Origin: Verrucomicrobiales bacterium
GTDB lineage: Bacteria > Verrucomicrobiota > Verrucomicrobiae > Limisphaerales > UBA1100
NCBI GenBank assembly: GCA_002721895.1
Contig: PBLV01000056.1
Coordinates: 1-64,000, forward strand
Length of the DNA: 64,000 nt
Direction: 5' to 3'
Both the position numbers and the translations under genes were made by a program. This document shows positions 44,783 through 54,275 of the stretch, piece by piece. Within the stretch, counting starts at the first letter, position 1; the number at the start of each line of letters is the position of its first letter. The notes beneath the pieces were generated by a model that was not told the DNA's origin, did not search any database, and saw only the letters and a list, made by a program, of their open reading frames with translations.

Positions 44783-46147
44783 TTATATTTCCCAGCTCTT
44801 GCGGTATTCCTTGGTGACAAACTGGGCCACCTTTTTGTTCGGAGAGGATAGCTTGGCGGCGTTCCATTCGAAGCCTTCGCCCACTTTCATGGCCACGTTG
44901 CCGAGAAGGATGGCCTCGGTGAGGTTTGCGGCATAGTCAAAATTGGAAAGCGCAATCCCGGGTTTGTTTGCCTTGATAGCCTTCACCCATTCCTCCTTCA
45001 TGCCGCCGTCGCCACGATTGTTGCGCGGCAGGCGAGGGGCAACCTTTTCGTATTTTGGCGCCTCGTTGCCTCCACGCTTCGGGAGGATTTGCCAACTGGA
45101 GCCGTAGTCGTTGGGCGAATAGAGAGTGCCCTTGGTGCCGACAACGAGTGAGCCGCTGTTGGAAGGTCTGATGCCGTGGAAATAGTCAGGCGCGGGCAAT
45201 TTCTTTTTGCCGTCCTCCCTGCCTTCATACCAATTGAAGGTGATCTCGCCGCGTCCCTTGATGGCGGGGAATTTCATCTTGATAACCGCCCAGCCAGGAT
45301 AGGTCTCGGGATTGATGGGGCCAACGGTGACGGGCTCCACCCAGTTGGGCTGCGTAAGCTGCGTGCCCATATAGGCTAGGTTGGCGGTGTGGCAGGCCAT
45401 GTCTCCCAGTGCGCCGGTGCCGTAGTCCCACCAGCCGCGCCATTTGAAGGGGTGGTAGCCGCCGTTATACGGGCGCATGGGGGCTGGGCCGATAAAGGAG
45501 TCCCAATCGATATGATCCGGTTTCTGCTGGCCAGGCAGGCGATCCGTGATCCCCGGAGCTTGTGGCCACACGGGACGATTGGTCCAGACATGCACCTCGG
45601 TGAGTTCGCCGAGCACGCCACTTTGGATGGCCTCGACACCCTCGCGCAGACCGGTGCTGGCGGTGCCTTGATTGCCCATCTGGGTGCAGACCTTGTTCTT
45701 GGTGGCTTCCAAGCGCATTTGGCGTGCTTCCCAGACGGTGTGAGTCAGGGGTTTTTGCACGTAGACGTGAATGCCCTGGCGCATGGCGCGCAGCGCGGCG
45801 GGGGCATGGGTGTGATCCGGCGTGGAGACGGTGCAGGCGTCGATGCTCTTGCCCATCTCGTCGAGCATTTTGCGGAAATCGGTGTAGCGCTTGGCTTTGC
45901 CAAACCGGTTGAAGGAGCCTGCACCGCGCTTGGAGTCCACGTCGCAAAGGGCAACGACGTCGCCCAAGCCGCCGGCTTGGCCAATGTCGCCGCCGCCTTT
46001 GCCGCCGATGCCGATGCCGGCCATGGCCAGACGCTCATTTGCGCCAAAGACGCGGCTGGGAAGATAGTTGACTGCCAAGACCGAGGCTGCGCTGGCGCCA
46101 ATGAACTGACGGCGGGAGTAGTTTTTAATGAGTGCTTTGCGTGGCAT
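44783..46147 (-). CDS. Tat-exported Gfo/Idh/MocA family oxidoreductase
   Basis: 454 residues. A Tat signal (NYSRRQFIGASAASVLAV) is followed by the nucleotide-binding fold (AMAGIGIGGKGGGDIGQ, residues 42-58; VVALCDVDSKRG), STPDHTHAPAALRAM, and the catalytic lysine in VQKPLTHTVWEARQM (Lys132). The usual EKP motif reads QKP, a common variant in this exported subgroup. The C-terminal substrate-binding domain includes HWDSFIGPAP-like DHIDWDSFIGPAPMRPY and ALGDMACHTANLAY. It probably oxidises or epimerises a sugar-like substrate with NAD(P) bound before export. The start at 46147 is set by the signal; upstream codons are non-homologous. Confidence 0.92.
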   Translation of the reverse strand: MPRKALIKNYSRRQFIGASAASVLAVNYLPSRVFGANERLAMAGIGIGGKGGGDIGQAGGLGDVVALCDVDSKRGAGSFNRFGKAKRYTDFRKMLDEMGKSIDACTVSTPDHTHAPAALRAMRQGIHVYVQKPLTHTVWEARQMRLEATKNKVCTQMGNQGTASTGLREGVEAIQSGVLGELTEVHVWTNRPVWPQAPGITDRLPGQQKPDHIDWDSFIGPAPMRPYNGGYHPFKWRGWWDYGTGALGDMACHTANLAYMGTQLTQPNWVEPVTVGPINPETYPGWAVIKMKFPAIKGRGEITFNWYEGREDGKKKLPAPDYFHGIRPSNSGSLVVGTKGTLYSPNDYGSSWQILPKRGGNEAPKYEKVAPRLPRNNRGDGGMKEEWVKAIKANKPGIALSNFDYAANLTEAILLGNVAMKVGEGFEWNAAKLSSPNKKVAQFVTKEYRKSWEI

Positions 46148-46269
46148 AAATTGAGGGGGTTGAAGTTGTGGGTTTGCTTCGCCGAGTATCCGTGACAGCT
46201 CGGGGTTCGCAAGCAAATAAAGGGTTCGGGTGAAGGAGCCGCTTCGAGTGTCTTGGGGAGGCCGGGGGA

Positions 46270-47061
46270 TCAGCCCTTCTCGATGCAGGCGTAGGCGTTG
46301 TGATTGTGTATGCTCTCGAAATTCTCCGCCTCGATCTTGTACCATGTCACGTGGGGAAGCGCATTGAACCGAAGCGCAACATTGCGGACAAGGTCCTCGA
46401 CGAAAACGGGGTTTTCGTAGGCGGCCTCGGTGACATGCTTTTCATCCGGCCGTTTCAGGAGCGAGTAGAGTTCGCTGCTGCCGGAGGACTCAACGAGAGA
46501 AACGACATCCTCAATCCAGACGGTTTCCTCGGAGCGCAGCTGAACGGTGACCTGCCCGCGCTGGTTGTGTGCGCCGGCCACACTGATGGCCTTGGAGCAG
46601 GGACAAAGCGTGGTGACATTGGTGCGCACCTCCAGCACAAAGTCTATCTCCGGCCCATTGGCGGTGGCGTCGAATCGGGCCTGATAATCCATCAGGCCAG
46701 TCTTGCCGGTCACCGGGGCGGCTTTCTCGAGAAAGAAAGGAAAATCCATTTCCAGATGCGCGGTCTGTGAATCGAGCCTTTTCTGCATGGCGGCGAGAAT
46801 GTCGGGAATGTTTTCAACGTGAACAACATTCCCGTGGGCGTTGAGGACCTCCAGAAAGCGGCTCATGTGGGTTCCCTTAAAATGATGGGGGAGATCAACA
46901 TACATGCCGATGATGGCGATGGTGTCCTGATGTTCGTGCGCCTTGTCTCGGATGCGAATGGGGAAGCGCAGATTGCGCACGCCGACCTTATCGATGCGTA
47001 GGTTTCGCTCATCGCGTCCACTTTGCACGTCATGCAGTTGTTGATTTGCTTTTGCGTCCAT
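46270..47061 (-). CDS. folE2: GTP cyclohydrolase FolE2 (type IB)
   Basis: 263 residues, the standard size. FolE2/COG1469 landmarks: KVGVRNLRFPIRIRD, THMSRFLEVLNAH, the metal-binding TLCPCSKAIS (Cys153/Cys155 region), AGAHNQRGQVTV, the conserved EDLVRNVALRF and a terminal IHNHNAYACIE. It converts GTP to 7,8-dihydroneopterin triphosphate for folate (or queuosine) synthesis and is typically the zinc-independent alternative to FolE. Downstream folate genes are not adjacent. The start at 47061 agrees with the family N-terminus; the long upstream frame overlaps the divergent EEP gene and was rejected. Confidence 0.94.
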   Translation of the reverse strand: MDAKANQQLHDVQSGRDERNLRIDKVGVRNLRFPIRIRDKAHEHQDTIAIIGMYVDLPHHFKGTHMSRFLEVLNAHGNVVHVENIPDILAAMQKRLDSQTAHLEMDFPFFLEKAAPVTGKTGLMDYQARFDATANGPEIDFVLEVRTNVTTLCPCSKAISVAGAHNQRGQVTVQLRSEETVWIEDVVSLVESSGSSELYSLLKRPDEKHVTEAAYENPVFVEDLVRNVALRFNALPHVTWYKIEAENFESIHNHNAYACIEKG

Positions 47062-47133
47062 CAGGGCGCTGAGTATGGCAGGGGTGAGGCGGCTGCGACA
47101 ACACTTTACAGCGGAGTCGGGGCAGGTTTTAAT

Positions 47134-48045
47134 ATGGGCATGCGCGTTGTTTGGTTTTTGGGGATCTTCTGGTTGTGGGTCTCGTCGGTTACCGCGGGAC
47201 AGTTTGTGGTGGTGAGTTTCAACTTGGAGAATTTCGTGGGGCCGAACGAGCATCGGCGGCCGGTAAAGACGGCGGAGGCAAAGGCAAAGATTGTGGATTG
47301 TCTTTTGCTGGCCCGTCCGGATGTGTTGGCAGTCCAGGAAATTGGCAAACGCGGAAGACTGCTTGAGTTGCAGCAACTGCTGAAAGCCAGAGGGGTGGAT
47401 TTGCCTGAGTTGTTCTTCGTGGATGGCCCGGATCCTGCGATTAACCTCGGTGTCCTGAGTCGGTTCCCGATGAGGGGAACCGCGCACGAAAAGGTACGGT
47501 TTGTGTTGGGGAGAAAGCGGTTCGAGGTTTCAAGAGGGTTTGCCGAGGTGGAGGTGATGGTGTCCGAAGGGTATTCCTTCACTCTGTTAAATGTGCACTT
47601 GAAATCAAAGCGGCCCGTGGGGTTCGCCAGCGAGGCGATGTTGCGTTTGCGGGAGGCGGAGGCGCTGCGGGCGCTGGTGGAAAAGCGGTTGGCTGAAGCA
47701 TCGGAACGCAACTTGTTGGTGGTGGGTGATTTGAATGATTCCCCCGGGGCGGCTCCGGTCAAGGCGGTCATCGGACGGGGTAAAGATAAGCTGCTGGATC
47801 TACGGCCGTTTGAGCGCAACGGAGATGCGACCCCGAGTGTTGGGAGGAAGTCGCCGCGCCGTATTACCTGGACGGCATACTACGCTGCGGAGGACCGGTT
47901 TTCGCGGTTTGATTACCTGCTCGCGAGCAAAGGCATGGCGCGGGAACTCGTGCCCGCAGGAACATATGTTTTGGCTGTGGCCGACTGGGGATTGGCGTCG
48001 GACCACAGACCGATTGTGGCTCAGTTCAAGAATGCGGATGAGTAA
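47134..48045 (+). CDS. Secreted endonuclease/exonuclease/phosphatase family protein
   Basis: 303 residues. A signal peptide (MRVVWFLGIFWLWVSSVTAG) is followed by an EEP fold with all four canonical blocks: VVVSFNLENFVG, VLAVQEIG, VVGDLNDSPG and LASDHRPIVAQF (the SDH motif). The His and Asp residues in SDH and the Glu in QEI are the metal and catalytic residues of DNase I-like nucleases and related phosphatases. Export suggests extracellular nucleic acid or phosphoester hydrolysis. The start used (47134) has an in-frame ATG two codons on; either gives the same signal. Its stop lies 6 nt from the lptD stop on the other strand. Confidence 0.88.
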   Translation: MGMRVVWFLGIFWLWVSSVTAGQFVVVSFNLENFVGPNEHRRPVKTAEAKAKIVDCLLLARPDVLAVQEIGKRGRLLELQQLLKARGVDLPELFFVDGPDPAINLGVLSRFPMRGTAHEKVRFVLGRKRFEVSRGFAEVEVMVSEGYSFTLLNVHLKSKRPVGFASEAMLRLREAEALRALVEKRLAEASERNLLVVGDLNDSPGAAPVKAVIGRGKDKLLDLRPFERNGDATPSVGRKSPRRITWTAYYAAEDRFSRFDYLLASKGMARELVPAGTYVLAVADWGLASDHRPIVAQFKNADE

Positions 48046-48051
48046 AAACAG

Positions 48052-50208
48052 TTACCGATCTTTTGGCGGGCGGGGATAGGCCTTGAGGGAGAAATTGAGC
48101 GAAATTTGGAAATCGTCTTCGCGGGAAGTCCCGGAACTGTCGAGCATGCGGAGATCCAGGTATCCGGTCCAACTCCGAAAATCCCGGTAGAGGGTGTAGC
48201 TGTGGTCGGAAAGCGTGCCGCGCTTGGCGTCGTAATAATGCCGTGTGGAGAAGGACCAGTCTTCGTTGAAGCGGTAGCCGAAGGAGGAGTAGAGGACGCT
48301 GTCGCGGTCGGCCTTGGAGTTTTTGCCGGATTCAAGGTAATAGAAGTGGCCAAAGCTGGCAGACCAGTTGGAGTAGGGGGAGAAGGTGACGCTATTGTTG
48401 ATGACGCGCCAAATGTCGTCATCAATATCGAGGCGCATTTGGGAGTTCAGGCTGATCCATGAGCGTGGGCGAAATGCCACTTCGGAGAAGATGTCGGCAA
48501 AGTCATGCTGGTCAACCCGTGGATTGAGGCGCCAGTCGGTGTAAAGATTCCAGTCGAGAAAGTCCTCCGCCAACCCTTCGCGCTGGGTTTGCAGCCGGTT
48601 GCGGATGCCGATGCGGAGTGCGTTTTGGCCGTCAATCTGGTCAATGGCGTTGTAGTCGGGGTAGTTGATGGGCAGCAGCCTTGAACTGGCGAGTTCATAA
48701 TCGTAGGCGGGTAGGCCGCTGGGCTTCTTGTTGGGGCGGGGGACAAACACGTAATTGAGCGAGGGTTGCACGATGTGGCGCAGTCCGTTGAGTTCCAGCA
48801 AAGTGCTGGATGCGTCGGGATAGAAGCGTGAGAACTTCGTGGACAATTCCGCGCCGGTGTTAAACGTAAACCGATCCATGTCGTCAAAATCGGCTCCGGT
48901 GCCGTCGGTCTCGCCATAATGCGTCCAGCGGCCACCCACGCGAGGAGTGAACTGCAGCCATCCAAAGAATGTTTGGGGAAGATAGAACTGGTGCAGGGTG
49001 TCCGTGCGCAGACCGCCAAACCAGTCGCTGCTGTCGTTGGCATACTTGCGGCGAAGGTAGGCAATGGAGGTTTCTTGATCGTAATAAAAGGGGGTCTGGC
49101 CCACGCGCTGGCGCAGTCCTGTGAGCTTGATGTCTGGGATGCGCTCAACGGTTCCGTAATGATCGTTGAGCCGCGGTTGGGCAAGCAAGCTGAGGTTGTA
49201 ATCCGTCCAGTTGTGGTTCAGCTCCAGAAACGTCTGTGGCTGTGTGTTCCGTCGGTAAATCTCCTCAAAAAAATCCCGCCTCACATATTCATCTGACTCA
49301 TAGTTGAAGACCGTCAGCAGCGAAGTTTCGCCCCACTCGGCCCTGTGATTGAAGGCGAGCCATTGTCGCTCGTGGTTGAGAGGGTTGCTGTTGGAGTCCT
49401 TGAAGGGGTCGCTGTCAAAGGCGAAGTAACTTTCCAAGTCGCCCTCGCCCCATTCACCAAGATTCCACTTTAAATCAGGACCGAAGGCGAAGCCGCGTTG
49501 AGTGCGGTAATCGAGCTTCATCTCACCGTCAAGGCGCTCCGAGCCCGGCCAGCGCAGGGCCGTCAGCAGATAAGCTCCCCAATTGCTCCGGAAACCTGGC
49601 TCAAGGTGGATGTTCCAGGGGTGGCTCTTCAAGCTTCGTTTGTAATAGGGCATGTAACCAATGGGGATGCCTCCCGCGTGCAGGGTGGCGTTGTAGAATT
49701 CGATCTTCTCGCCGGGTACGATATGGACTTTCTTGGCCTTGATAAAATAGTCGGGGTCGGGGTGATCATCGGTGGTAAAGGTGACATTGCGGCCCGTGTA
49801 GTGACCAGCCGTCTGATTGCCTTCCATGGCTTCGCCCTTAAAGAAGACATTGATGTTGCCTCCGCGAAACTCAGCGGATTTCACTCGCTTGGTTTTAAAA
49901 TTATATTCCATCCTCTCAGATCGCCACGTGATGCCCTCACGCCGCAGGATCACATTTCCAACGGCAATCACTTGGCCAGTGGACTCGGTCAGTTGAGCCT
50001 CAGTGGCAGTCATCTCGGCAGCGTCCGGCTGGCCATCGCGGTATTTCACCAAGACACCTCCGGTGGCATGGGCCACGCCGTCGGAAAACTCAATGGCACC
50101 ATCGGGCCCGGTGGACTCAATTTTCCAGTCTCCCCAGGGCTGCGCCCACGCGCCGCCCGCAATGGACAGGGCACCCGCCAGCAATAATGAACGCAACCAC
50201 TCCTTCAT
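48052..50208 (-). CDS. lptD: LPS-assembly protein LptD-like outer membrane protein
   Basis: 718 residues. A signal peptide (LLLAGALSIAGGAWAQPW) is followed by an OstA/LptA-like jellyroll (ATGGVLVKYRDGQPDAAEMTATEAQLTESTGQVIAVGNVILRREGITWRSER, about residues 50-105). Next come the LptD turn YNATLHAGGIPIGYMPYYKRS and a long beta-barrel with alternating aromatic strands ending in a C-terminal F-x-L-x-F-like strand (QISLNFSLKAY). It inserts LPS in the outer leaflet with LptE. Shorter than E. coli LptD. The ATG at 50208 was preferred over a GTG four codons earlier. Divergent from the amidohydrolase gene. Confidence 0.85.
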   Translation of the reverse strand: MKEWLRSLLLAGALSIAGGAWAQPWGDWKIESTGPDGAIEFSDGVAHATGGVLVKYRDGQPDAAEMTATEAQLTESTGQVIAVGNVILRREGITWRSERMEYNFKTKRVKSAEFRGGNINVFFKGEAMEGNQTAGHYTGRNVTFTTDDHPDPDYFIKAKKVHIVPGEKIEFYNATLHAGGIPIGYMPYYKRSLKSHPWNIHLEPGFRSNWGAYLLTALRWPGSERLDGEMKLDYRTQRGFAFGPDLKWNLGEWGEGDLESYFAFDSDPFKDSNSNPLNHERQWLAFNHRAEWGETSLLTVFNYESDEYVRRDFFEEIYRRNTQPQTFLELNHNWTDYNLSLLAQPRLNDHYGTVERIPDIKLTGLRQRVGQTPFYYDQETSIAYLRRKYANDSSDWFGGLRTDTLHQFYLPQTFFGWLQFTPRVGGRWTHYGETDGTGADFDDMDRFTFNTGAELSTKFSRFYPDASSTLLELNGLRHIVQPSLNYVFVPRPNKKPSGLPAYDYELASSRLLPINYPDYNAIDQIDGQNALRIGIRNRLQTQREGLAEDFLDWNLYTDWRLNPRVDQHDFADIFSEVAFRPRSWISLNSQMRLDIDDDIWRVINNSVTFSPYSNWSASFGHFYYLESGKNSKADRDSVLYSSFGYRFNEDWSFSTRHYYDAKRGTLSDHSYTLYRDFRSWTGYLDLRMLDSSGTSREDDFQISLNFSLKAYPRPPKDR

Positions 50209-50311
50209 CAAGGTGGGCACTCAAGCAGATTCGCGGTCAAATGCCAAACCCGACTTATCCGCAGGCCGCACGTTGACACCAATTTCTTCCCGGAAAATAC
50301 TCCCGCTGCCC

Positions 50312-51601
50312 ATGAAATGCAGTGAAGGGAAAACCCTCATTTACAACGGCCAACTTGTAGACGGGGCCGGTGGCCCCGTTATCGAGAACGCCGCCATCCT
50401 CATCGAGGAAGGTAAAATCACCTTCGCCGGTCCCGCCGAGGCTTGCCCGGAAAATGATGCCGAAAAAATTGATGCAAAGGGCGGCACGATTATGCCGGGG
50501 CTGGTGGAGGCGCACTTCCACGCCACCTATTTCAACGTCTCGGAACTAACGGATCTGGATATCAAGTATCCGGTTGAGTACGTCAGCTTACTGGCGAGTG
50601 TGAATTGCCAGCTCGCGCTGCAGTGCGGCTACACCAGCGCGCGGTCTGGCGGATGCCTGTTCAACTGCGACTTCTGGCTGAAGGAAGCCATCGAGAATGA
50701 CCTCATCCTTGGGCCGCGGCTCTCGACCAGTGGACGCGAGATTTGCTCCTCGGGCGGGCTCATGGATTGGAATCCCGACTATCGCAAGATCGGCATGGAA
50801 GGCCTCGTGTTTATCATCAACGGCGTGGAGGACGCCCGCAAGGCGGTGCGCGCGTTGGTGAAGGACGGCGTGGAATGGGTGAAGACTTATCCCACTGGCG
50901 ACGCTGCCGCGCCGGATACCAACGATCATCACACCCTCTGCATGACCTTTGAGGAAATGCACGCCGTGGTGCAGACCGCGCACAATCACAGCATGAAAGT
51001 CACTGGCCATTGCCGCGCCACCGAGGGCATCAAGAACGCCCTGCGCGCCGGCTACGACACCATCGAGCACGGCTCATTCATCGACGACGAAGGCCTCGAC
51101 CTCCTGCTCGAGCGCGACGTGCCCTGTGTGCCCGGCTTGTATTTTGAAAAAGCCAGCGTCGAGCGCGGGCCGGAATTTGGACTGCCCCAAGCCGTCATCG
51201 ACGGCCATCAGGAAACCCTCGAAGGCGGCGCCGCCAGCGCCCTAAAAATCCTCCGAGCCGGCGGCCGCATTGGGCTGGGTGGCGATTACGGCTTCGCCTG
51301 GACCCCCCACGGCACCTACGCCCGGGAGCTGAGCTTCTTCGCCAACGATGTCGGCTTTACGCCGATGGAAGTGATCGCCTGCGCCACAAAGACCGGCGCC
51401 GAGATCATGGGCCGCGGCGACGAACTCGGCACCCTTGAGCCCGGCAAACTCGCCGACGTGCTGGTTGTTGACGGCGACGTCCTAGCCGACATTTCCATTT
51501 TGGAAAATCGCGAAAACCTAATCGCCGTCCTCCAAGGCGGCCAACTGAAGGCCGGTCAACTCGCCCCCCGCCATCAAGCCCAAATCCCCGCCGTCGGCTA
51601 A
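50312..51601 (+). CDS. Metal-dependent amidohydrolase (imidazolonepropionase-like)
   Basis: 429 residues, cytoplasmic. Classic amidohydrolase features: LIYNGQLVDGAGGPVIENAAILIEEGKI, the first metal site EAHFHAT (HxH), GHCRATEGI, DTIEHGSFIDDEGLDLL, GGDYGFAW (the catalytic Asp) and the C-terminal LGTLEPGKLADVLVVDGDV, forming the small beta-sandwich. The substrate cannot be read from sequence; members hydrolyse cyclic amides, peptides or prolidase-type substrates. The start at 50312 is the first ATG at the right distance from the beta-sandwich; more than 100 upstream in-frame codons overlap lptD on the other strand and were rejected. Codon use is GC-rich. Confidence 0.88.
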   Translation: MKCSEGKTLIYNGQLVDGAGGPVIENAAILIEEGKITFAGPAEACPENDAEKIDAKGGTIMPGLVEAHFHATYFNVSELTDLDIKYPVEYVSLLASVNCQLALQCGYTSARSGGCLFNCDFWLKEAIENDLILGPRLSTSGREICSSGGLMDWNPDYRKIGMEGLVFIINGVEDARKAVRALVKDGVEWVKTYPTGDAAAPDTNDHHTLCMTFEEMHAVVQTAHNHSMKVTGHCRATEGIKNALRAGYDTIEHGSFIDDEGLDLLLERDVPCVPGLYFEKASVERGPEFGLPQAVIDGHQETLEGGAASALKILRAGGRIGLGGDYGFAWTPHGTYARELSFFANDVGFTPMEVIACATKTGAEIMGRGDELGTLEPGKLADVLVVDGDVLADISILENRENLIAVLQGGQLKAGQLAPRHQAQIPAVG

Positions 51602-51647
51602 CAAGGATGCACACGATGCCCAGGATATTCTTTAATGAGACGCCTAA

Positions 51648-51674
51648 GTGCTGCCGGCAAGATGCCGGCAGCAC
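51648..51674. repeat. Perfect 12-bp palindrome, REP-like or transcription stop
   Basis: GTGCTGCCGGCA (51648-51659), a 3-base loop, then its exact complement (51663-51674). There is no T-run on either side, so a classic terminator is unlikely, though the position just after the amidohydrolase stop would suit one. Such GC-rich hairpins can be dispersed repeats; no second copy was noticed in this window. Confidence 0.7.
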
Positions 51675-51718
51675 ACATCACAACCCCAAAAACTTCATTC
51701 TGAACATCCTGCCCATCC

Positions 51719-53779
51719 ATGTTTAACAAAAAAGCAAAATCCCTGTTAACCCTGCTCGCCCTCGCGCCCATCCTGTCCGCCGCGCCGAAGGATATTCCCC
51801 AGCAAAAAGAATCCGACTGGGTCGATGCCCGCTACGCGAAGGTGAAGTTCGGCCCGTTCGTTTCGGGCCACATTGCCACGCCGAAGGGCAGCACCCACAA
51901 GGGCATCGCCATCCGCGTGGGCGACAAGGGCGAAGGCACGATGGTGTTCGACACCGACCTCTGCATCTGGCGCGCCGGCTGGGCCGGCGGTTTTATTAAA
52001 ACCGACCCCGCCCGCTACGGCCTTATCCGTGCGCTGAATCCCGATGGAAAAATCGTTTTTGCAAACACCCCAACGATGGGTGTGGCTGATGCGAAGGGAT
52101 CCTTCGTGGATTCGCGAAATCCAAAGAACGGACCGCTGTCGGAAGGTAGTGCGCGGTACAAAGGACTGTTTGTGCACGGACAACGGGTAGTTGTGCGGTA
52201 TGATGTCAATGATCTGCAAATTTACGATTCGCCGTGGCTGGCAAAGGACGCCGATGGAAAGGTTCATTTTAGCCGGGATTTGAGAGTTCAGAAGGGATCG
52301 GCAGTTCTTCAAGTAATTCGGTTAAAAGATCCCACGGCTCCCGTTAATCTGCTCAAGCTTGTTGGGGTAAAATCCTTGCTGGATTTTGATAAATTCATCC
52401 AGCCCGGCCCGCGGCGTTGGGGCAAGCCGATTGTCACCAAGGGCATCGTGGACGAGCGAAAGACGCCGTTTGCCATCGACACGATCACGGTGCCGTACAA
52501 GAACCCGCACAACGCGCTGTTCTTCACGGCGGGGCATGACTTCACGAGCAATGGCGATTGTTACGTGGCCACGGCGCATGGGGATGTTTGGAAGGTGACG
52601 GGCATCGACGCGGAGCTGAAGGCGGTGAAGTGGCATCGGTTTGCCACGGGGCTGTACCAGCCGCTGGGCTTGCGGGTGGTGAAGGATCAAGTGTACGTGC
52701 TCGGGCGCGATCAAATCACGCGGCTGCACGACTACAACAAGGACGGCGAAGCGGATTTTTATGAGGCGTTCAACAACGACATCATGATCGGCGGCGGCGG
52801 TCATTCGTATGCCACCTGTCTCGAGACCGATCCGGACGGCAAATTTTATTTCATCCGCTGCGCCGAGGGCACGCCGCATGGGGGCGTGTTGCTAAAGGTC
52901 GCCGCCGACGGCAGCAAGCTGGAGGTCGTCGCCACCGGTTTTCGAAATCCTAACGGACTCGGCGTGGGGCCCAACGGCGTCATCACCGCCGCCGATCAAC
53001 AGGGCACGTGGGTGCCCGAGACGCGGCTGGACGTCATCAAGCCCGGCGGCTTTTACGGCTTCATGCCCATGCACAAACGCAAGGTGGCACCGAAGACCTA
53101 CGACCCGCCGCTGATGTGGATCCCGCGCGTGTTGGATAATTCCGCCGGCGGCCAAGTGTGGGTGCCGAAAAACCAATGGGGCCAATTTGGCGGCGAGCTG
53201 ATCCATTTCTCCTACGGCCGCTGCACGATGATGCACATCCTCCGCGACGGCCCCAATGGCGGCGCGATGCCCATTGGCGGGCGCTTCCTTTCCGGCGCGT
53301 GCCGCGGGCGGTTCAATCCCAAGGACGGCCACCTGTACGTCACTGGCTTGCTCGGCTGGCAAACCGCCGCCATCCGCGACGGCTGCCTCCAACGCGTTCG
53401 CTACACCGGCGCGCCGCTGCAGCAGCCCATCCGCATGAAGGTGCACGCCAACGGTATCCGCCTCACCTTCAGCACCGCGCTCGACAAAAAAATCGCAGAA
53501 GACATCGAAAGCTGGTCCGCCGAGCAATGGAATTACAAATGGAGCGCCACCTACGGCTCCAAGGATTGGTCCGTGAAAAATCCCGGGAAACAGGGCCGCG
53601 ACGCCGTCGCTATCCAATCCGCCAAGCTCCTCCCCGATGGCAAAAGCGTTTTCCTGCAAATGCCTGTGCAGCCGGTGCACTCCATGGCCATCCAGTACAA
53701 CCTCGACACCGCCGCGGGCAAAATCTTCAAGGGCACTTTCCATCTGACGGTGACCAAGGTTGGCATGGTGTACGAATAG
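51719..53779 (+). CDS. Secreted DUF6797-like plus sorbosone-dehydrogenase-like propeller protein
   Basis: 686 residues. A signal (SLLTLLALAPILSAA) is followed by a DUF6797-like region (about 30-230: ESDWVDARYAKVKFGPFVSGHIATP, GIAIRVGDKGEGTMVFDTDLCIWRAGWAGGFI, DLRVQKGSAVLQVIRLKD) and a beta-propeller of the glucose/sorbosone dehydrogenase type (about 240-570: GDCYVATAHGDVWKVTGID, HDYNKDGEADFYEAFNNDIM, CLETDPDGKFYFIRC, FRNPNGLGVGPNGVI). Calcium-type loops with acidic residues (DYNKDGEADF) are visible. No cytochrome motif follows. The domain label DUF6797 is from memory. Its codon use turns markedly more AT-rich from about 52020 to 52400. Confidence 0.8.
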   Translation: MFNKKAKSLLTLLALAPILSAAPKDIPQQKESDWVDARYAKVKFGPFVSGHIATPKGSTHKGIAIRVGDKGEGTMVFDTDLCIWRAGWAGGFIKTDPARYGLIRALNPDGKIVFANTPTMGVADAKGSFVDSRNPKNGPLSEGSARYKGLFVHGQRVVVRYDVNDLQIYDSPWLAKDADGKVHFSRDLRVQKGSAVLQVIRLKDPTAPVNLLKLVGVKSLLDFDKFIQPGPRRWGKPIVTKGIVDERKTPFAIDTITVPYKNPHNALFFTAGHDFTSNGDCYVATAHGDVWKVTGIDAELKAVKWHRFATGLYQPLGLRVVKDQVYVLGRDQITRLHDYNKDGEADFYEAFNNDIMIGGGGHSYATCLETDPDGKFYFIRCAEGTPHGGVLLKVAADGSKLEVVATGFRNPNGLGVGPNGVITAADQQGTWVPETRLDVIKPGGFYGFMPMHKRKVAPKTYDPPLMWIPRVLDNSAGGQVWVPKNQWGQFGGELIHFSYGRCTMMHILRDGPNGGAMPIGGRFLSGACRGRFNPKDGHLYVTGLLGWQTAAIRDGCLQRVRYTGAPLQQPIRMKVHANGIRLTFSTALDKKIAEDIESWSAEQWNYKWSATYGSKDWSVKNPGKQGRDAVAIQSAKLLPDGKSVFLQMPVQPVHSMAIQYNLDTAAGKIFKGTFHLTVTKVGMVYE

Positions 53780-53828
53780 TTCGACACTCCGCAATTGCCA
53801 AACGGTTTCGGGCCGCTACAATCGTGGC

Positions 53829-54275
53829 ATGAAGTGGCTGTTGATGGCTGGGGGTGTTTTTGGGTTTGCGGTGTGCGGGCAGGGAGCAGGGGCATTTTCG
53901 ATGGCATGCGAGGTTTATTACCGCGCGAGCGAAACGCGTCCGCTGTCGCAGGCAAAGGTGCTGAAGCAAAACATCCTGATCCCGCGTGGGCCTATTCCAG
54001 AAATTGCGCGGCCGCCACGTGTCAGTGAAGCTAGGTTTGCAACCATGACCCTGCGCTTGGCCAATCATCACAACGGCAGCGTGGTGGTGGATGTGGTGGA
54101 CAATCATACTGGCAAGCAAATCTCTCGCCATCTTTGGCAGTTCAGCCGGGAGCCGGGGAATATCTTTGGGGGAACCGGGCAGGGGTTTACCGGCCTGATT
54201 TACGTCAAACATCCGGGGACAAGTGCGGAGATGCAGTTCTTTTGCAAATCAGCCGGGAAGCCTCTCAAACGATGA
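53829..54275 (+). CDS. Small secreted protein of unknown function
   Basis: 148 residues. A signal peptide (MKWLLMAGGVFGFAVCGQGAGAF) is followed by a short beta-rich domain with TMTLRLANHHNGSVVVDVVDNHTGKQISRHLWQF, and two cysteines (Cys27, Cys141) likely to form a disulfide. I recognise no family. It overlaps the next gene by the four-base ATGA, so the two are translated together and probably act together at the cell surface. Confidence 0.65.
   Translation: MKWLLMAGGVFGFAVCGQGAGAFSMACEVYYRASETRPLSQAKVLKQNILIPRGPIPEIARPPRVSEARFATMTLRLANHHNGSVVVDVVDNHTGKQISRHLWQFSREPGNIFGGTGQGFTGLIYVKHPGTSAEMQFFCKSAGKPLKR

Noticed and set aside
47062..47487. Long N-terminal extension of FolE2
   Set aside because: It would overlap the divergent EEP gene and is not seen in FolE2 proteins.
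50003..50311. Upstream extension of the amidohydrolase
   Set aside because: It overlaps the lptD 5' end on the opposite strand and precedes the natural beta-sandwich start.
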